Source of the DNA: Hetaerina americana
Taxonomy: Eukaryota; Arthropoda; Insecta; Odonata; Calopterygidae
DNA length: 64,000 nt
Reading direction: 5' to 3'
Assembly: GCA_022747635.1 (NCBI GenBank)
Contig: JAKTNV010000006.1
Coordinates: 64,123,090-64,187,089, forward strand
Shown here: in pieces, positions 11,941 through 22,789 of the stretch
Layout of the letters: the number at the start of each line of letters is the position of its first letter
Numbering within the stretch: position 1 is the stretch's first letter
The notes under the pieces: generated by a model
Told to the model about the DNA's origin: nothing
The model's input: only the letters and a program-made list of their open reading frames with translations
Database searches by the model: none
Translations under genes and position numbers: made by a program

Positions 11941-12788
11941 AACATAAGAGTTGCCTTTTCATCATAAGCAACTTTTTAGCTAACACTATGCTGTACTTGG
12001 TGCCCGTTGAACGTCTGCCATTCCTTGTTAAGATCCTTCCGAAGTAGGTAATGTTACCTTATTCTAATTTTTCTCCTATTGAAATAACATTTGCTAAATA
12101 TTTATATAATCATCCTCAAATTGAGATAGTTATTTTTTTCTTATTTATCTTCATTTCATATTCATGCTTGATCCATTATGCCCTAAGATGCTTGCAGGTC
12201 TTCTTAATTTTATGTTATGACCGAGAGGTCATGCACGAAGCGGAGCATGCTAATTTCTTCTCCGTTCACCTCAATTCCTTTTTAATTTGTTCCTGATTCT
12301 TAAACTATTGCTTATCCTAAGCTCTTGAATAAAGTCAGTGAGAAAATGCATTCTCCTATAAACCGTTTCTTTATTTTCGATTATATTTTCTTTCGCCTTT
12401 CATTTGTGTTGAGGGGACTTGGTTTTTGTTAGATTGATAAATTATCCTTGTATTTTAACAAATTCCAAGGTTTTTTAGCAGGTTGAGCTTCTTATTTCAC
12501 CGATGGCAAAAGAAGACCCTCTCCGAGTCCGTGAATATACAGCTACTTGTTTGTAAGTATCGTTTTCTTAACCAGAATTATAAGACTAAATATAGTCTTC
12601 ATCTCAGCCCGGATCCAAATTTGTTGTCTTCACAATATTTCAGTGGTTTTGGCCCTAGATATAGTCCTTCAATAGTCTCTCTTGTCCATATATTGGATCA
12701 GTATATTATCATTTGCATTTATGACGTTCTTGAGATACGTTTTCATTCCTCTGAATTGACTCTTGACTAGTTAATATGCTTCTTTGCT

Positions 12789-12901
12789 CTTAAGTTTTAT
12801 TCTCTTTTACGGGTGGTGACCTAACAGCCCCCGCCACACGCCCTTGCGGGGTATTATATAGATGAGAGATGTAGATGCAACATGACACGACTAAAAATAA
12901 G
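12789..12901 (-). repeat. Right inverted arm of fold-back element
   Basis: Inverted copy of 11828-11940. The outermost bases read cacgactaaaaataag on the plus strand. Confidence 0.85.
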
Positions 12902-13004
12902 AAACGAGTGCTTGAAAACATTCGTGCTGAATATCGGGGTCAGAGGCATGATCCACAAGTAGATTACACCAAAATAGAATGAAAGCTGTTGAAACTTGAT
13001 GCTG

Positions 13005-13330
13005 GTGTCTCATTCTGAAGAATCAAATGGCAAATAAAGTAAAAAATCAAAAGGTTATCGAGGAAGAAGAGGAAAAAATCATAAGGAGCTCCTTAAAGAA
13101 TAGGAGAACCAGATGGATTGAACACACCTTAAGATACAACGAATTAGTGAGAAAAAGGATAGAATGAAAAATATATTTAAGGTTCTACGAGGAAGGCCCA
13201 GAGATAAATGCACCGGTCAAATAAAAAGGGATACAGACCAGAAGGGATATTGGAGAAAGGGATATGAAAGGATAACGGAGGGTTGCCTTCAACCACTCTT
13301 CGGAATGAAAAAACGACGATGATGATAACC
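13005..13330 (+). pseudogene. LINE pol C-terminal remnant
   Basis: A plus-strand frame reads RRTRWIEHTLRYNEL near 13100-13150. After a stop near 13167 and a frame change it reads RGRPRDKCTGQIKRDT at 13187-13235, ending in MKKRR and a stop near 13320. The order (basic stretch, R.RWIGH.LR, then GRPR and a Q.K block) is the C-terminal end of RTE-like LINE polymerases. It ends in a short gat-repeat tail as LINE insertions often do. No catalytic domain is present. The clade call is by resemblance only. Confidence 0.6.
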
Positions 13331-13334
13331 ATTT

Positions 13335-13815
13335 TCTTATAATTCCTATAATGATTATCATTTCTATGACTCTTCTACACTTAGCCTGCATCTGTTGAAT
13401 ATATATGATCAGATCCTTAATGAAAGCAATCAGAAAAATACCGATCCGAAATGAAGGAGGAAAAATACGGAAGTGAAGTTAGTTTGTTTAAATTAAAAGG
13501 GCAATTCATGATGGGATTGTATTCATACATATCGGAGGAGAATCAATGGCACAGACTTCATCGATCATTTTTAGGCCCTATTTTTCTCTTCTCTTTAAAG
13601 GGAGCGTTGAACAAAAGACAGACTCATAAAAAACGCTAAGTTCAAGCCAAAGTTATACTTTGCGGTTATTTACTACCCTAGCCTTGTAAATGTAAAAAAT
13701 AAATTATTATTTGTGTACTAATTCGTCCTTCTAAAAGAAGGATGCCATTGTTTTTGGCATTCTACTGCTTCGGGGAGGTCCTGAATGGACACTTCTTTAA
13801 AACAAACTGTTTAAG
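13335..13815. other. No recognisable gene
   Basis: Frame 13451-13639 has no family motif. Nothing else is seen. Confidence 0.45.
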
Positions 13816-13819
13816 TTTT

Positions 13820-14120
13820 GTTTTCCCTTCATCACTACCAACGTGCCTATACATTCCTATCCATTCCCAGTTTGCCTTACACTCTTCCCTCTATAACAGC
13901 CTTCAACACCCCATAGCCACAGACAAAATGCTCTGCATCCATTTTTTTTCTTTTTAGGATTTCTCCCAACAATCTCCTCTCTTCCCCCACCATATCTAAA
14001 AGAAGCACTTCGTCATCTGATTTTTTCCTTTCTGCCAATTTCGCCTTTTCTATCCTTCTTCATACCCACATGTCAAAAGCCTCCAATCTACACCTGTCCT
14101 ATTACTTCAACGGCCATGTT
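13820..14120 (-). pseudogene. RTE-like LINE C-terminal fragment
   Basis: Read on the minus strand from about 14105, the fragment gives RCRLEAFDMWV, a stop, RRIEKAKLAERK, DDEVL and MVGEERRLLGEILKRKK, then GVLKAVIEGRV. These match, block by block, the better copy at 35.94-36.47 kb (RRLEAFEMWVWRRMEKVKW, EEVLGMVGEER). At least two stops and one indel are present. It has no reverse transcriptase palm. It lies about 500 bp from another LINE 3' remnant on the opposite strand. Confidence 0.7.
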
Positions 14121-15815
14121 TCTGCGAAGCACACCAAGAAACGAAGCTAAATTATCAGAATCCATTCGATGGAAGACATAGCGATACTCTCATGCAAGAA
14201 AATAAATCAATGGATATCCTCGACCATACTGTCAAATGCCATTCCTTTGAACGGAGACATACGTGTTGATTAACGCATGCAAAAGATAAATGTATACCCT
14301 TCTTGTATTATTTCTGGTTATATCCGTCCATGAAAATGGTAGAACAATCCAATTACTCACTCCGATCCCTTAATTATATCCTGTTCAAGCATTGGCAACG
14401 GTAATGAAAGCTGTCTCAGCTGAGATTGACATCGAAAAGTACCTTGAAAGGGAAAATATTAGCGCTTCAATTGTCATTTTGGACGAGGGAGTTGATCGAC
14501 GGGACTAGAGTCCTGCTGAGGGAAAAGTAATTTGGGGACGTCCGCGGCATTTTCATGAGTCCACGAACTCTGACGCCTGCGGTAGACACAGATGCCCAAG
14601 AAAAATGGGCAATAATGCCAAATATGATATCGGCTTCGGTCCCCTGTGCACACGAATTGCTATGTATTGATGACGAGTGAAATTTCGCGGCCAAGAGATT
14701 CGGGAGAAATTACACGCAATCAAACTAGAGAGGGAATGTGGGATAAAGAGCGCAGACAAAGGCATATGAAAAGCGTAGGAAGGGAATTTTGTTCATACAG
14801 TTACCCTCTTTCCCTGTAGTCATTGAGTCAACATGCCCAGGTCCGCTCCATTTTGATGCGCTTGGGATTTTTAGGTGACGCGATCATCCCTTTGAAATTG
14901 GTCCCTTCCGAAAGTGTATCCCGAAGTACTGACTAAAAGGTACTAATATTTGACGTGGGAGTGAAATCATTTTGTAATAAATAACTATACTAAATATAAA
15001 ACAATCACCCGATTGGTCTTATGTGGAGTGCATCAACCATACACATTCTTTGTACGTAGAAAATTGTGACTTTATGTAACCATGTTTTGACACATTATCA
15101 TTTGTACAAATGGCATTACTTGTATGTACTCAGTTCCAAAGAAACTATGCAGTCTTATTTTTTATCCCTGTTCGCGAAAATAAAGAAGAAACCTTTCGCT
15201 AATCGAAAACATTATTCCTTTTTCCTTTCCCATTTTGAAGGACATGATTTCCTTCAAAATTCCATGCGTGTTATCGATTAAAATAGACGATTGAGTAAAT
15301 TATGCAAGTAATAAAATTTTATGTGATGCCTATTTCTATTTTTCAAGTATCTTGAAAATTCAAAAGAAGCTGGAAGGCTTAGATTAAAAAAAACATGGTT
15401 ATAGAAAATTACTCTGTAACGCTATCTAGAGACGTTGAAGATACTTCCATTGCCACGATCCAGAAGAGACACCATTCCGGTCGATTCTGAATACACCAAT
15501 TTATTTATTAACTCTGGTGTATCATGAAAAACCGCGAATTCACCGAGAGATTAAGTTTGCAGTCATTGTAAATACAAGAATGATCCCAAGACTCGGCCTT
15601 CACGTTATAAATCCCGCTCGTTCTCGTAGCCATGTGCTATGAATACTTTTGTCAGTAAAAAGAGATTCTGAGAACGTACGATGACGCCACAGTTTATCAG
15701 GACTGATATTATCACCGGAAAAACTAACAGAAATAACATTGTGGCGTCCAAAGTAATATAATATTTCGGGTACTAATTAGTACATGTATTTTCTTCATTC
15801 TTCAGGCCAATGAAA
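14121..15815. other. No recognisable gene
   Basis: AT-rich, apart from a slightly CpG-richer segment at about 14480-14720 with overlapping minus-strand frames that show no motif. The stretch ends at the TA that flanks the mariner insertion. Confidence 0.5.
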
Positions 15816-15817
15816 TA

Positions 15818-15844
15818 CTACCTTGATCAAAAATTTCCCGGAAT
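15818..15844 (+). repeat. Mariner inverted terminal repeat (3' end of element)
   Basis: Begins ctaccttgatcaaaaa and ends cccggaat. It is preceded by TA. It differs from the other end at two positions. Confidence 0.9.
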
Positions 15845-15870
15845 TTATTCAGAAAATTAAAAATACAAGT

Positions 15871-16944
15871 TTATTCATCTAAATCTATATTGTCCCCTTC
15901 AAAGTAATCCCCATCGACTGCAACACACTTATGCCAGCGCTTGATCCAATCCTCGAAACATTTTTTATATCCGGTTTTCGGTATGTCCATCAGTGCTTCC
16001 TGCGATTTTTCCATTACTTCCTCTCGGCTGCTAAAACGCGTTCCCCGTAATGGTTTTTTAACTCGATTGAACAGAAAGAAGTCACAGGGAGCCAAATCAG
16101 GTGAATTCGGTGGCTGTTGGATGGTATTTGTTGCATTTTTCGTCAAAAAATTACGAATAATGATAGCACTGTGCGACGGTGCGTTATCATGGTGCAAAAT
16201 CCACGAGTTTTCTGCCCACATTTCTGGTCTCTTTCGGCGAATTGCTTCACGCAAACGTCTCATAACGCCCAAATAATACTCTTTGTTTACTGTCTGGCCT
16301 TCTGGCAAAAATTCATGATGCACTACACCGTTGTAATCCATGAAAACCGTCAGCATTGCCTTCTTTTTTGACTGAAAACGACGTGGTTTTTTTGGTCTCG
16401 GCTCATTTGGTGAACGCCATTCACTTGCCTGATGTCTGGATTGCGTGTCGTACTCATAAACCCACGTCTCGTCTCCAGTAATGATCCTTTTGATGAATGT
16501 GGGATCGGATTCAGCCTCGCAAATCATGTCTTTTGCGACGTCAACACGGTCTCTTTTTTGCATGAAATTGAGGTCTTTTGGAACCAACTTTGCTGCTACA
16601 CGACGGAAACCCAAATCATTAACCACAATGTCTTGGGCGGATCCATAGGCAATGTTCAAGTCCTCCGCTATTTCTCTGATGGTTAATTTGCGGTTATTGA
16701 CCAACATTTCTTTTACTTTATCAATTTTTTCACCGACTTTCGATGTCGATGGTCTGCCACTGCGTTCATCATCTTCGATTGACTCACGACCACTTCTGAA
16801 CCGCTCGTGCCACTGGTAAACGACCGTTTTTTTTAGAGAATCGTTGCCGAAACACTTTTCCAACATTTCCAACGTCCGTGCGCCACTAAATCCGTTTTTT
16901 ACGCAAAATTTAATACAAGTTCGTTGTTGCAAATTTAAATCCAT
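15871..16944 (-). CDS. Mariner transposase (DD34D), intact
   Basis: The enzyme excises and reinserts its own transposon at TA sites in the nucleus. The frame gives 357 residues from the ATG at 16944, close to the usual 340-350. An in-frame TTG further upstream (17013) is a poor start. The N-terminal half (residues about 10-110) has two helix-turn-helix segments, the second containing LTIREIAEDLNI. KLVPKDL (119-125) takes the place of the family's WVPHEL linker motif. The catalytic aspartates are all present: D158 in GDETW, D253 in HHDNAPSH and D288 in SPDLAPCDFF, with 94 and then 34 residues between them, the DD34D pattern that defines mariner. No stops or frameshifts occur. The gene fills a 1.33-kb element with matching ends. 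KLVPKDL suggests a subfamily other than the mauritiana type, but I cannot assign it firmly. Activity is plausible and unproven. Confidence 0.95.
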   Translation of the reverse strand: MDLNLQQRTCIKFCVKNGFSGARTLEMLEKCFGNDSLKKTVVYQWHERFRSGRESIEDDERSGRPSTSKVGEKIDKVKEMLVNNRKLTIREIAEDLNIAYGSAQDIVVNDLGFRRVAAKLVPKDLNFMQKRDRVDVAKDMICEAESDPTFIKRIITGDETWVYEYDTQSRHQASEWRSPNEPRPKKPRRFQSKKKAMLTVFMDYNGVVHHEFLPEGQTVNKEYYLGVMRRLREAIRRKRPEMWAENSWILHHDNAPSHSAIIIRNFLTKNATNTIQQPPNSPDLAPCDFFLFNRVKKPLRGTRFSSREEVMEKSQEALMDIPKTGYKKCFEDWIKRWHKCVAVDGDYFEGDNIDLDE

Positions 16945-17122
16945 TTCTGCAATTGTAAAAAATCGCCAACACACACAGAGATAGATGTAATCTTGGCTAC
17001 GTAACTTTTGCAAATGTCAAGTTATGACACTAAGATTTAAAGGGAATATCAACAACAGATGTACCAATTTAACAAAAAAAACAGAACTCAAATCGGAACG
17101 ATGGGAGCGCCACACGGTGGTT

Positions 17123-17149
17123 ATTCCGGGAACTTTTTGATTAAGGTAG
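17123..17149 (-). repeat. Mariner inverted terminal repeat (5' end of element)
   Basis: Inverted copy of 15818-15844 with two mismatches, followed by the flanking TA at 17150-17151. Confidence 0.9.
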
Positions 17150-17151
17150 TA

Positions 17152-19315
17152 TAAACTAAAGGCATGGAAGGAACTGGAAGATGAGGAAACCCAATCCGGC
17201 AGAACAAGGTCGAAAAATATTCTGTCGCCATACATTTGGGCAGCATGATGTTAAGAAAGATGAGAAGTATAAGCACAAGGGATTATAGGGATAAGGAAGT
17301 GAGATTGCCTCGAGAAAGAGGGACCGAAGTTTGGAGGAAACCGAGGGAGAAGTGATTAATTGGTCCAGGGAAAGAAGATAGTGTTAACGATAATTAGTGA
17401 AGAAAGGAAAAGAGGAAGACATGGGACGAAGAATATAAAGGCGAGGCACAGCCGCGAAGTCACAGACTATCCGGAACAGATGTGTTCAGGGCAAAAAATA
17501 AGTTCATGGAAACTCTGGTATGTTTCAAGAGTTAAGTATGTTATCCGATATTAACAAAAGTTTTTCCACTGATGCAATTGATTCTAGAATTGAGTTTTAA
17601 ATATCGTATCTCAAAACTCTCGCTTAAATTCTTTAACCATGAGAAGAGTAGGTATACAATTTCGTATTGAGTTTCATGGATTCTTTTTATAGCTTAATTG
17701 TGTCAAATTGTCTTCTTAATAATTTTTGACGCCCACCTTATTTCATGTTTTCCCCAGGATTCGTTTGAAAGTAATGTGAGTAAAACTTTTATTATCTGTT
17801 CATAGTTTGGGGTAGAGCTGCCATTATATTGATTACGTACATTGAAAATCCCCAGTTCATTCTTGGTCTTGATATTTTTATGCTTTGGTTTATTATATTA
17901 AAATCATTCTATGCACAGAAAAGTTGAGAGGGAGAGAGTCTGAGCTGTGCTCTTGCTTTTTCTTCGCCCTTAGTTATTTCTGTGCTCTTGAAGACAGTTT
18001 GAAGTTTTAGAATTAGAAAAAATATTACCCCTACGAAGCCCAGAAATAGGTAAATATTCAAAAATAATTAAATATTACGTCATCATTTGAAATGATAGCT
18101 TATTATCCCTAAAATATCACGAAATAATAAAAATTTTCACGTAGTGTGTCAAAACAAAACATGACGAGGAACTTCGTCAACTTGGAACAATCCAAATGAA
18201 CGGCATTTTCGGTAGGATATGTTCCTGTCTTTTACTCAAATCTAACCATTAACCAGTTTCTGAGATAAGTATTTTTGTTAATTGGAATTTCTCATCCTCT
18301 CGACCAGGGACGAGTGAAATAATTCGGTTATTCGGCTTGAACCTACAATCAGCTGTTCACAGCCAAAAAGAAGAATGTTATAAAAGTGACATTTCTGAAT
18401 GCATTCCACCCCATTCATCGGTACAGATTGGATTTGTACGTTCCCAGACCGGAGGATGGCGTCTCTGTCTTAGAACGGTGTTTCTCTAACGTTTCTAGTC
18501 CAAGGTTGAAAAAAACCTTGTTTCTTTTCAAGTTTCCTATCACATCAACCTCTAAAAAAATAATTCAAAAGTAACATACAAGCATTAAAAGTATTCTCAG
18601 AATCTTTAATTATTTTCTTATTTCAGACAAGTTTTTATTCCACCTGTTAGACCTTCCATGAAGCCAGATTTAAATGCAATGACCTGCAATAACGCCAAAG
18701 AATAACATTAAATAACGAAACAGCTGTATACTCCTTTTCATTTTAATTGTAAATTTTACTCACTATTTTTATTTATGTCGGCATTCATTGCTCACAAATT
18801 TAAGTCCTCGACATTAAACATTATTGGGAGAGCTAATTTTCAATACAATACCCCATCTACATTGAAGATATTTTAATTTAAAGCACTCGTGGACAACGGT
18901 ATCGATACACTGGAAACAAGAGCCATGAGTGTTTATTGAAAAAACCCTCTGAAAATACTTGCATCAAATACGGATATAATCAGTCATATTTTAAAGAAAT
19001 AACTTAAAAAGGAAATGATATTGGTAAAATTTTCCTTGCATAGTTCAAAAATACACCTGAATACTGAAGTATATGTTTTTAAGATACTATCTCTAATTCC
19101 CCGTTACAGGTTGAAAAACATGATTTAAAATAAACTTCCATTTCATTTGGCTGAATCCTTAATGTGGTGGAATGTCATTCTCCCTCCGGCGACACCTAGT
19201 GATGTACTGTCTCAAGAATAACGACTCTTTCTCACCAATTCATTCCTTCTCACTAAATTAATCTATAAGCATTTAATGCATGAAATCAGGTGGGATCACA
19301 AGCGCGTAAGCCCTG
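17152..19315. other. No recognisable gene
   Basis: The first 350 bp (17155-17500) are purine-rich on the plus strand and might be a very old LINE fragment, but no motif is readable. The rest is plain AT-rich sequence. Confidence 0.45.
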
Positions 19316-19321
19316 GGAAAA

Positions 19322-19395
19322 GCGACATTAACGGGAATTGAACCCGCGACCTCTGGTTTTTCATGCTTGGCAGTTACCCTGCCGCCACTGAAGCA
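19322..19395 (-). repeat. tRNA-like SINE head
   Basis: On the minus strand the segment has a D-arm-like hairpin (GGCAG, loop GGTAA, CTGCC) and a T-arm-like hairpin with the internal promoter B box (cgcgggttcaattcccg). Anticodon-arm pairing and acceptor pairing are poor and the distance between arms is not that of a clean tRNA. A tRNA-derived SINE head or decayed tRNA pseudogene fits better than a working tRNA gene. Confidence 0.45.
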
Positions 19396-19434
19396 AAAAA
19401 GACTAATTCCGCTCATCGTATGAGTAGGTAGGCA

Positions 19435-19580
19435 AAAGAGTAAGAGAGGTAAGAAGTGTTCAAGCCGGGCATTTCTCGATGAGGCGACTTCAAAGGAGTC
19501 ACATCATCATGGAGCCATTTAAGTGACAGTGTCACGTTGAAAAGTGGGAGTGTAAACTGCCTCAATTATTTTCCCATGAA
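19435..19580 (+). repeat. Dispersed repeat D1, partial copy
   Basis: Carries the 3' part of D1: gatgaggcgacttcaaagg, then gtcacgttgaaaa and the terminal actgcctcaatta, parallel to gaatgaggcggctgc and cacctcaatt at 20.08-20.18 kb. It may form one degenerate unit with the tRNA-like head just upstream. Confidence 0.5.
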
Positions 19581-19582
19581 AT

Positions 19583-19900
19583 AATGAGCATGTCTAGTGG
19601 AAACCTTTTAAGTGTGCGTCCTTCCACGCCTGGAAAAGACTGTACATCTTCCGTCATGAACAATTCCACGCAAAGAGCGGAAGAGAACTATGGAAGTTTG
19701 TTACTGAAAAACCTACGATCATTACATTCAATTTCGTGTCAGAGAGCAGCAGTAAACATTAATTATCTAGAATATTAGTCAGAAAATTAATATTATTTAG
19801 AGAGGAAAAACAAATTTTCCTTAAATCTTCACTCGTAGCTTAATGTCCACCATAATGAACAAATATGTCTTTATTGTTTAACATTGTCTTTAACTTCCTA
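19583..19900. other. Spacer between two D1 copies, no gene
   Basis: A 64-codon plus frame (19584-19778) lacks motifs. Confidence 0.4.
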
Positions 19901-19904
19901 CTCC

Positions 19905-20190
19905 TCCCATGGACAACAAGCCTCATGTAGTGGAAGGTTTTGCGAGTTCCTTTGACCCCCCAAGGCTAGACTGGCGGGGGCAACGATAATTACCCCTTGT
20001 AGGGTCACCAACACCATAGAGGTCGAAGGGACCGGGGGCAGGAGAAAGGCAGTCCGTCTGTAGCGTCTGTTCCCGAATGAGGCGGCTGCAAAAGGCGTCT
20101 GACCCCTGTGGTGGCTATTTCAGGGATGGTATCTCGTTAAAATGCTATTGAGGAAAGCAACGGAAACCACCTCAATTGTTTAGATCAAGA
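19905..20190 (+). repeat. Dispersed repeat D1
   Basis: Matches the inverse of 33.07-33.33 kb in order: atgtagtggaagg versus acgtggtggaagg, tgacccc, a ggtagggtcaccaa-like block, cgtctgttcc, gaggcggctgca and a final ctcaatt. It is noncoding and copies occur in both orientations. The class (SINE or LINE leader) is undetermined. Confidence 0.65.
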
Positions 20191-20194
20191 AAAT

Positions 20195-21940
20195 TACACA
20201 TGGAAAAAAAGATATAAGGAAACCTGACAGCTTTCGGATTGGCCAGATGGACTGGTTGTCGCGCTTTTGAAAATTTTCCGAAAGATATAAGGATAAATAT
20301 GTGATGTGAAAAAATAGAAAAATGAATGTATGTATAACATCAGTAGTCACTTGTCTTTTGAAAAAGTAAGTAATTATTTTATGAAACAATTTTAAAATCA
20401 AAATCTCTTAAAATAAAAGTTACTCCCATTGTTCTACGAACTTGGGAAATGCTGTATTCAAAACAAAACTTGAATTATGCATGTTATTCTTGAGCAAATT
20501 CTTTAAGTCATCATCGAATCTTTTATGAAGCTTCTGACTAATTTATATAAAAAGGAAATTTTTCAACCTCCTTTTTGTGACAATTATTGCGTATGTGCGC
20601 ATTTATGACTTTAATTGCACACAAATTTCCACTATTTCGTCATATTACCATTGGCAAGAATCTGAATTCAAAGACTGACAGTAGTGGGTCTTACGTATTT
20701 CTAATGCCGTGATTTTTGGCGATTAAATACGACCAGAAGTAAGCGTAAGTGTGTTACAAGAACCCGCCAAAAATTAACCATAACTCTTTCCCCATCATCT
20801 CTGAAACACATTTACTCATTCTGATTTGGTGTTGTTATTTTTATGAAACCGTATCCTGGTAAATAATTCCGCAATTTTTTCAAATGTCTCTTGTTTGGAA
20901 CACTTTTAGAGCAATGATACTGCATGAAAAAGGTACTTCTAAATATGAAGGATTGTAACTAGAAAGATTCTTCAGAGAAAAGAATAAGATTAAGTGGAAA
21001 CAATTTCGTTATACCACCAGAATGTACCATATAAACGAGTATAACAGGTTCCACACAATTTCGGGAAAGAAAGACGCTTCTGGATTTTCGAAAACGAGAG
21101 AATAGAATATAATCCGTTCGAGCACTGAAAACTCAATGGCTGTTAAATCACTTCACGACAAAATGCCGTTTCATGGTACAAAGGAAATCAATTGAAGACC
21201 TACACGCCGTATGATGACAGGTCGTAAATTGTGGGAAGCCTACTCAATAACATTAAATATCGATTTTCCAGTAAAAGAATTCGTGATTCAATCTATACGT
21301 TTCAACGTGCCTCACTCCATTATGACGTCCATGTACCAAAATTCCAGGTTGCGTTGTCGGTAGACAATATAGAGGAACGAGTTTTCGGCCAAAAACGCGC
21401 TCGCTGTTAAAAAGGTGAGCAGATAAGAATAGGGATGAGAAAAGACAAAATTTTATGGAAAAAATGATGGTCAGTTGACGAGTTTAAATTGACGTAAGCA
21501 AATTTCCCTTTACTATCACTTTCATGAACAATATACATTGCTTTTTAGATTTGAATTTGGTAAATTAATGAAAGTATTGCAACAGAGATGGATATTTCCT
21601 CTCCGAGATGTATACATCTATCAGACAGCTCAGAACTTGTTACAGATGGAGATTGGCGATGGGCAATATTTAGAAAGAGAAAAATAGGGCTCTTCATTTT
21701 CACCTAATTTTTTCGACGTATTTGTGCAGAAAATGATAGCACATACATGGGAAAATCTGGAGACAAGAATGGAAATCGGTAGGAAATACATTAAATAAGT
21801 TCAATATGAGGGTAATCAAAAGATGCAGATATGTATACAAACAGCGGGTACAATGCCGTACCTATCTGATAAGTTTGTTGGTTAAAGTAAGTAGATGATC
21901 GAGACGGTCGAAGTAATAAGAATTTAATAGGAAGAATTAA
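20195..21940. other. No recognisable gene
   Basis: AT-rich. Frame 20180-20401 (minus) is hydrophobic and low-complexity. No repeat is identified. Confidence 0.5.
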
Positions 21941-21944
21941 TGTG

Positions 21945-22205
21945 GGGATATTTTCACAAGAATGTGATATTTAGGAACGGGACGTTTAGGAAGGATGTTA
22001 AGAAAAGTTTAATGAATTTTTTTTTATGTAGCATGGTTTTGTAAGGGTCGGAAATTAAGTTGCTGTTGCGAGATCCCACGCGTATATTGGAATATTTTAA
22101 GCTGTGGGCATGCAGAAAGATAGAAAAGTTAAAATGAACGGAAATCAAAGCAAGCTAAGAAGCACTACGTGTAGTACTGGTGAGAGAGGAAATAGGAATT
22201 ATACC
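21945..22205 (+). pseudogene. Decayed RTE-like LINE C-terminal fragment
   Basis: The plus strand retains the order of the family's C-terminus: a KDVKKSLM patch near 21995 (family KNIKKRLVKTL), then about 90 bp on an RKIEKLK, stop, TEIKAS run near 22115-22155 (family RRMEKVKWTEKKT), and a final VREE (family VGEER). Stops and indels are frequent. It is among the oldest copies here. Confidence 0.45.
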
Positions 22206-22431
22206 AACCCTGACGATTGACTAAAATTGGTAATTATATACTAAAACTATATTCCAGCATAGACATACACCCTGAATTTCTAAATCCATTGCATACGATA
22301 CAAGTCGAGAATAATATAATGCTGTATGAATAAATACATATATAAATATGTGGATGAACAATTTTCTTGAAAATGAGAGCAGAAAGAAACCTAACATTTC
22401 CACCATAAAGATTTAATATTTTATGAGCATG

Positions 22432-22457
22432 GTTTCGATACTGCGCATCATCATCAG
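22432..22457 (-). ncRNA. Hammerhead-like hairpin motif
   Basis: The minus strand reads CTGATGA, one T, stem GATGC/GTATC (one G-T pair) with loop GCA, then GAAAC. The layout is identical to that at 1362-1391. Short direct repeats (atgctca) sit on both sides. No PLE coding sequence is nearby. Activity is unproven. Confidence 0.4.
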
Positions 22458-22780
22458 GTGAGCATTGACCCTTATATCCTAAATTAAAAGACGTTTATTT
22501 CGTCCAAAATTAAAATTTTGTCTGCATTCAAGATGTCTAAATTGATTCTGATTCGAGATTCATCATGTCCCCATACCAAATTATTTGGACTATTTTAATC
22601 TGCGTATCCCTAAACACAGCTCTTCCCTGTAATTGGCCTATAAGTTGGAGGTGAGAAAGTAGAAGAGAGTCCATAGTCTACATCTATCCATGAGTATGTT
22701 AGTGATTAGCCTCTGCAAATAACAGAACTTACTGCGATAGCCGGAAAATTTTTATCCCATTTCATCTATCCCCTATTGGT
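22458..22780. other. No recognisable gene
   Basis: Mixed-composition spacer with no motif-bearing frame. Confidence 0.4.
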
Positions 22781-22789
22781 TTGGCCATC

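Larger units (their letters stand above)
11828..12901. mobile_element. Fold-back / inverted-terminal-repeat element (~1.07 kb), no transposase
   Basis: The two ends, 11828-11940 and 12789-12901, are inverted copies of each other: 113 bp each with about ten mismatches and no indels. The interior of about 850 bp is AT-rich with short frames (12051-12296, 12483-12770) that resemble no transposase. The inner part of each arm contains a module (gcgtgtggcgggggctgtta, then ggtcaccacccgt) also found singly at 32.7 and 47.75 kb, where it looks like a LINE or SINE 3' end with a gtagat tail. The arms extend about 40 bp past that module, so this is more than two oppositely inserted 3' ends. I see no clear target-site duplication. 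It is either a nonautonomous fold-back element or an inverted duplication. Confidence 0.65.
15818..17149 (-). mobile_element. Complete mariner transposon
   Basis: The element is 1332 bp and is bounded by 27-bp inverted terminal repeats (15818-15844 and 17123-17149) with 25 of 27 positions matching. It is flanked on each side by TA (15816-15817 and 17150-17151), the obligatory duplicated mariner target. It holds one uninterrupted transposase gene on the minus strand with about 205 bp of leader and 53 bp of trailer. Size, ends, target and gene all agree with the mariner family, which moves by cut-and-paste. It is the only apparently autonomous element in the window. Confidence 0.95.

Noticed and set aside
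16945..17013. Upstream TTG start giving a longer transposase
   Set aside because: Mariner proteins start close to the ATG at 16944; the added residues have no counterpart in the family.
19905..20190. Coding exon in a GC-richer patch
   Set aside because: The patch is a dispersed repeat present in several places and both orientations.
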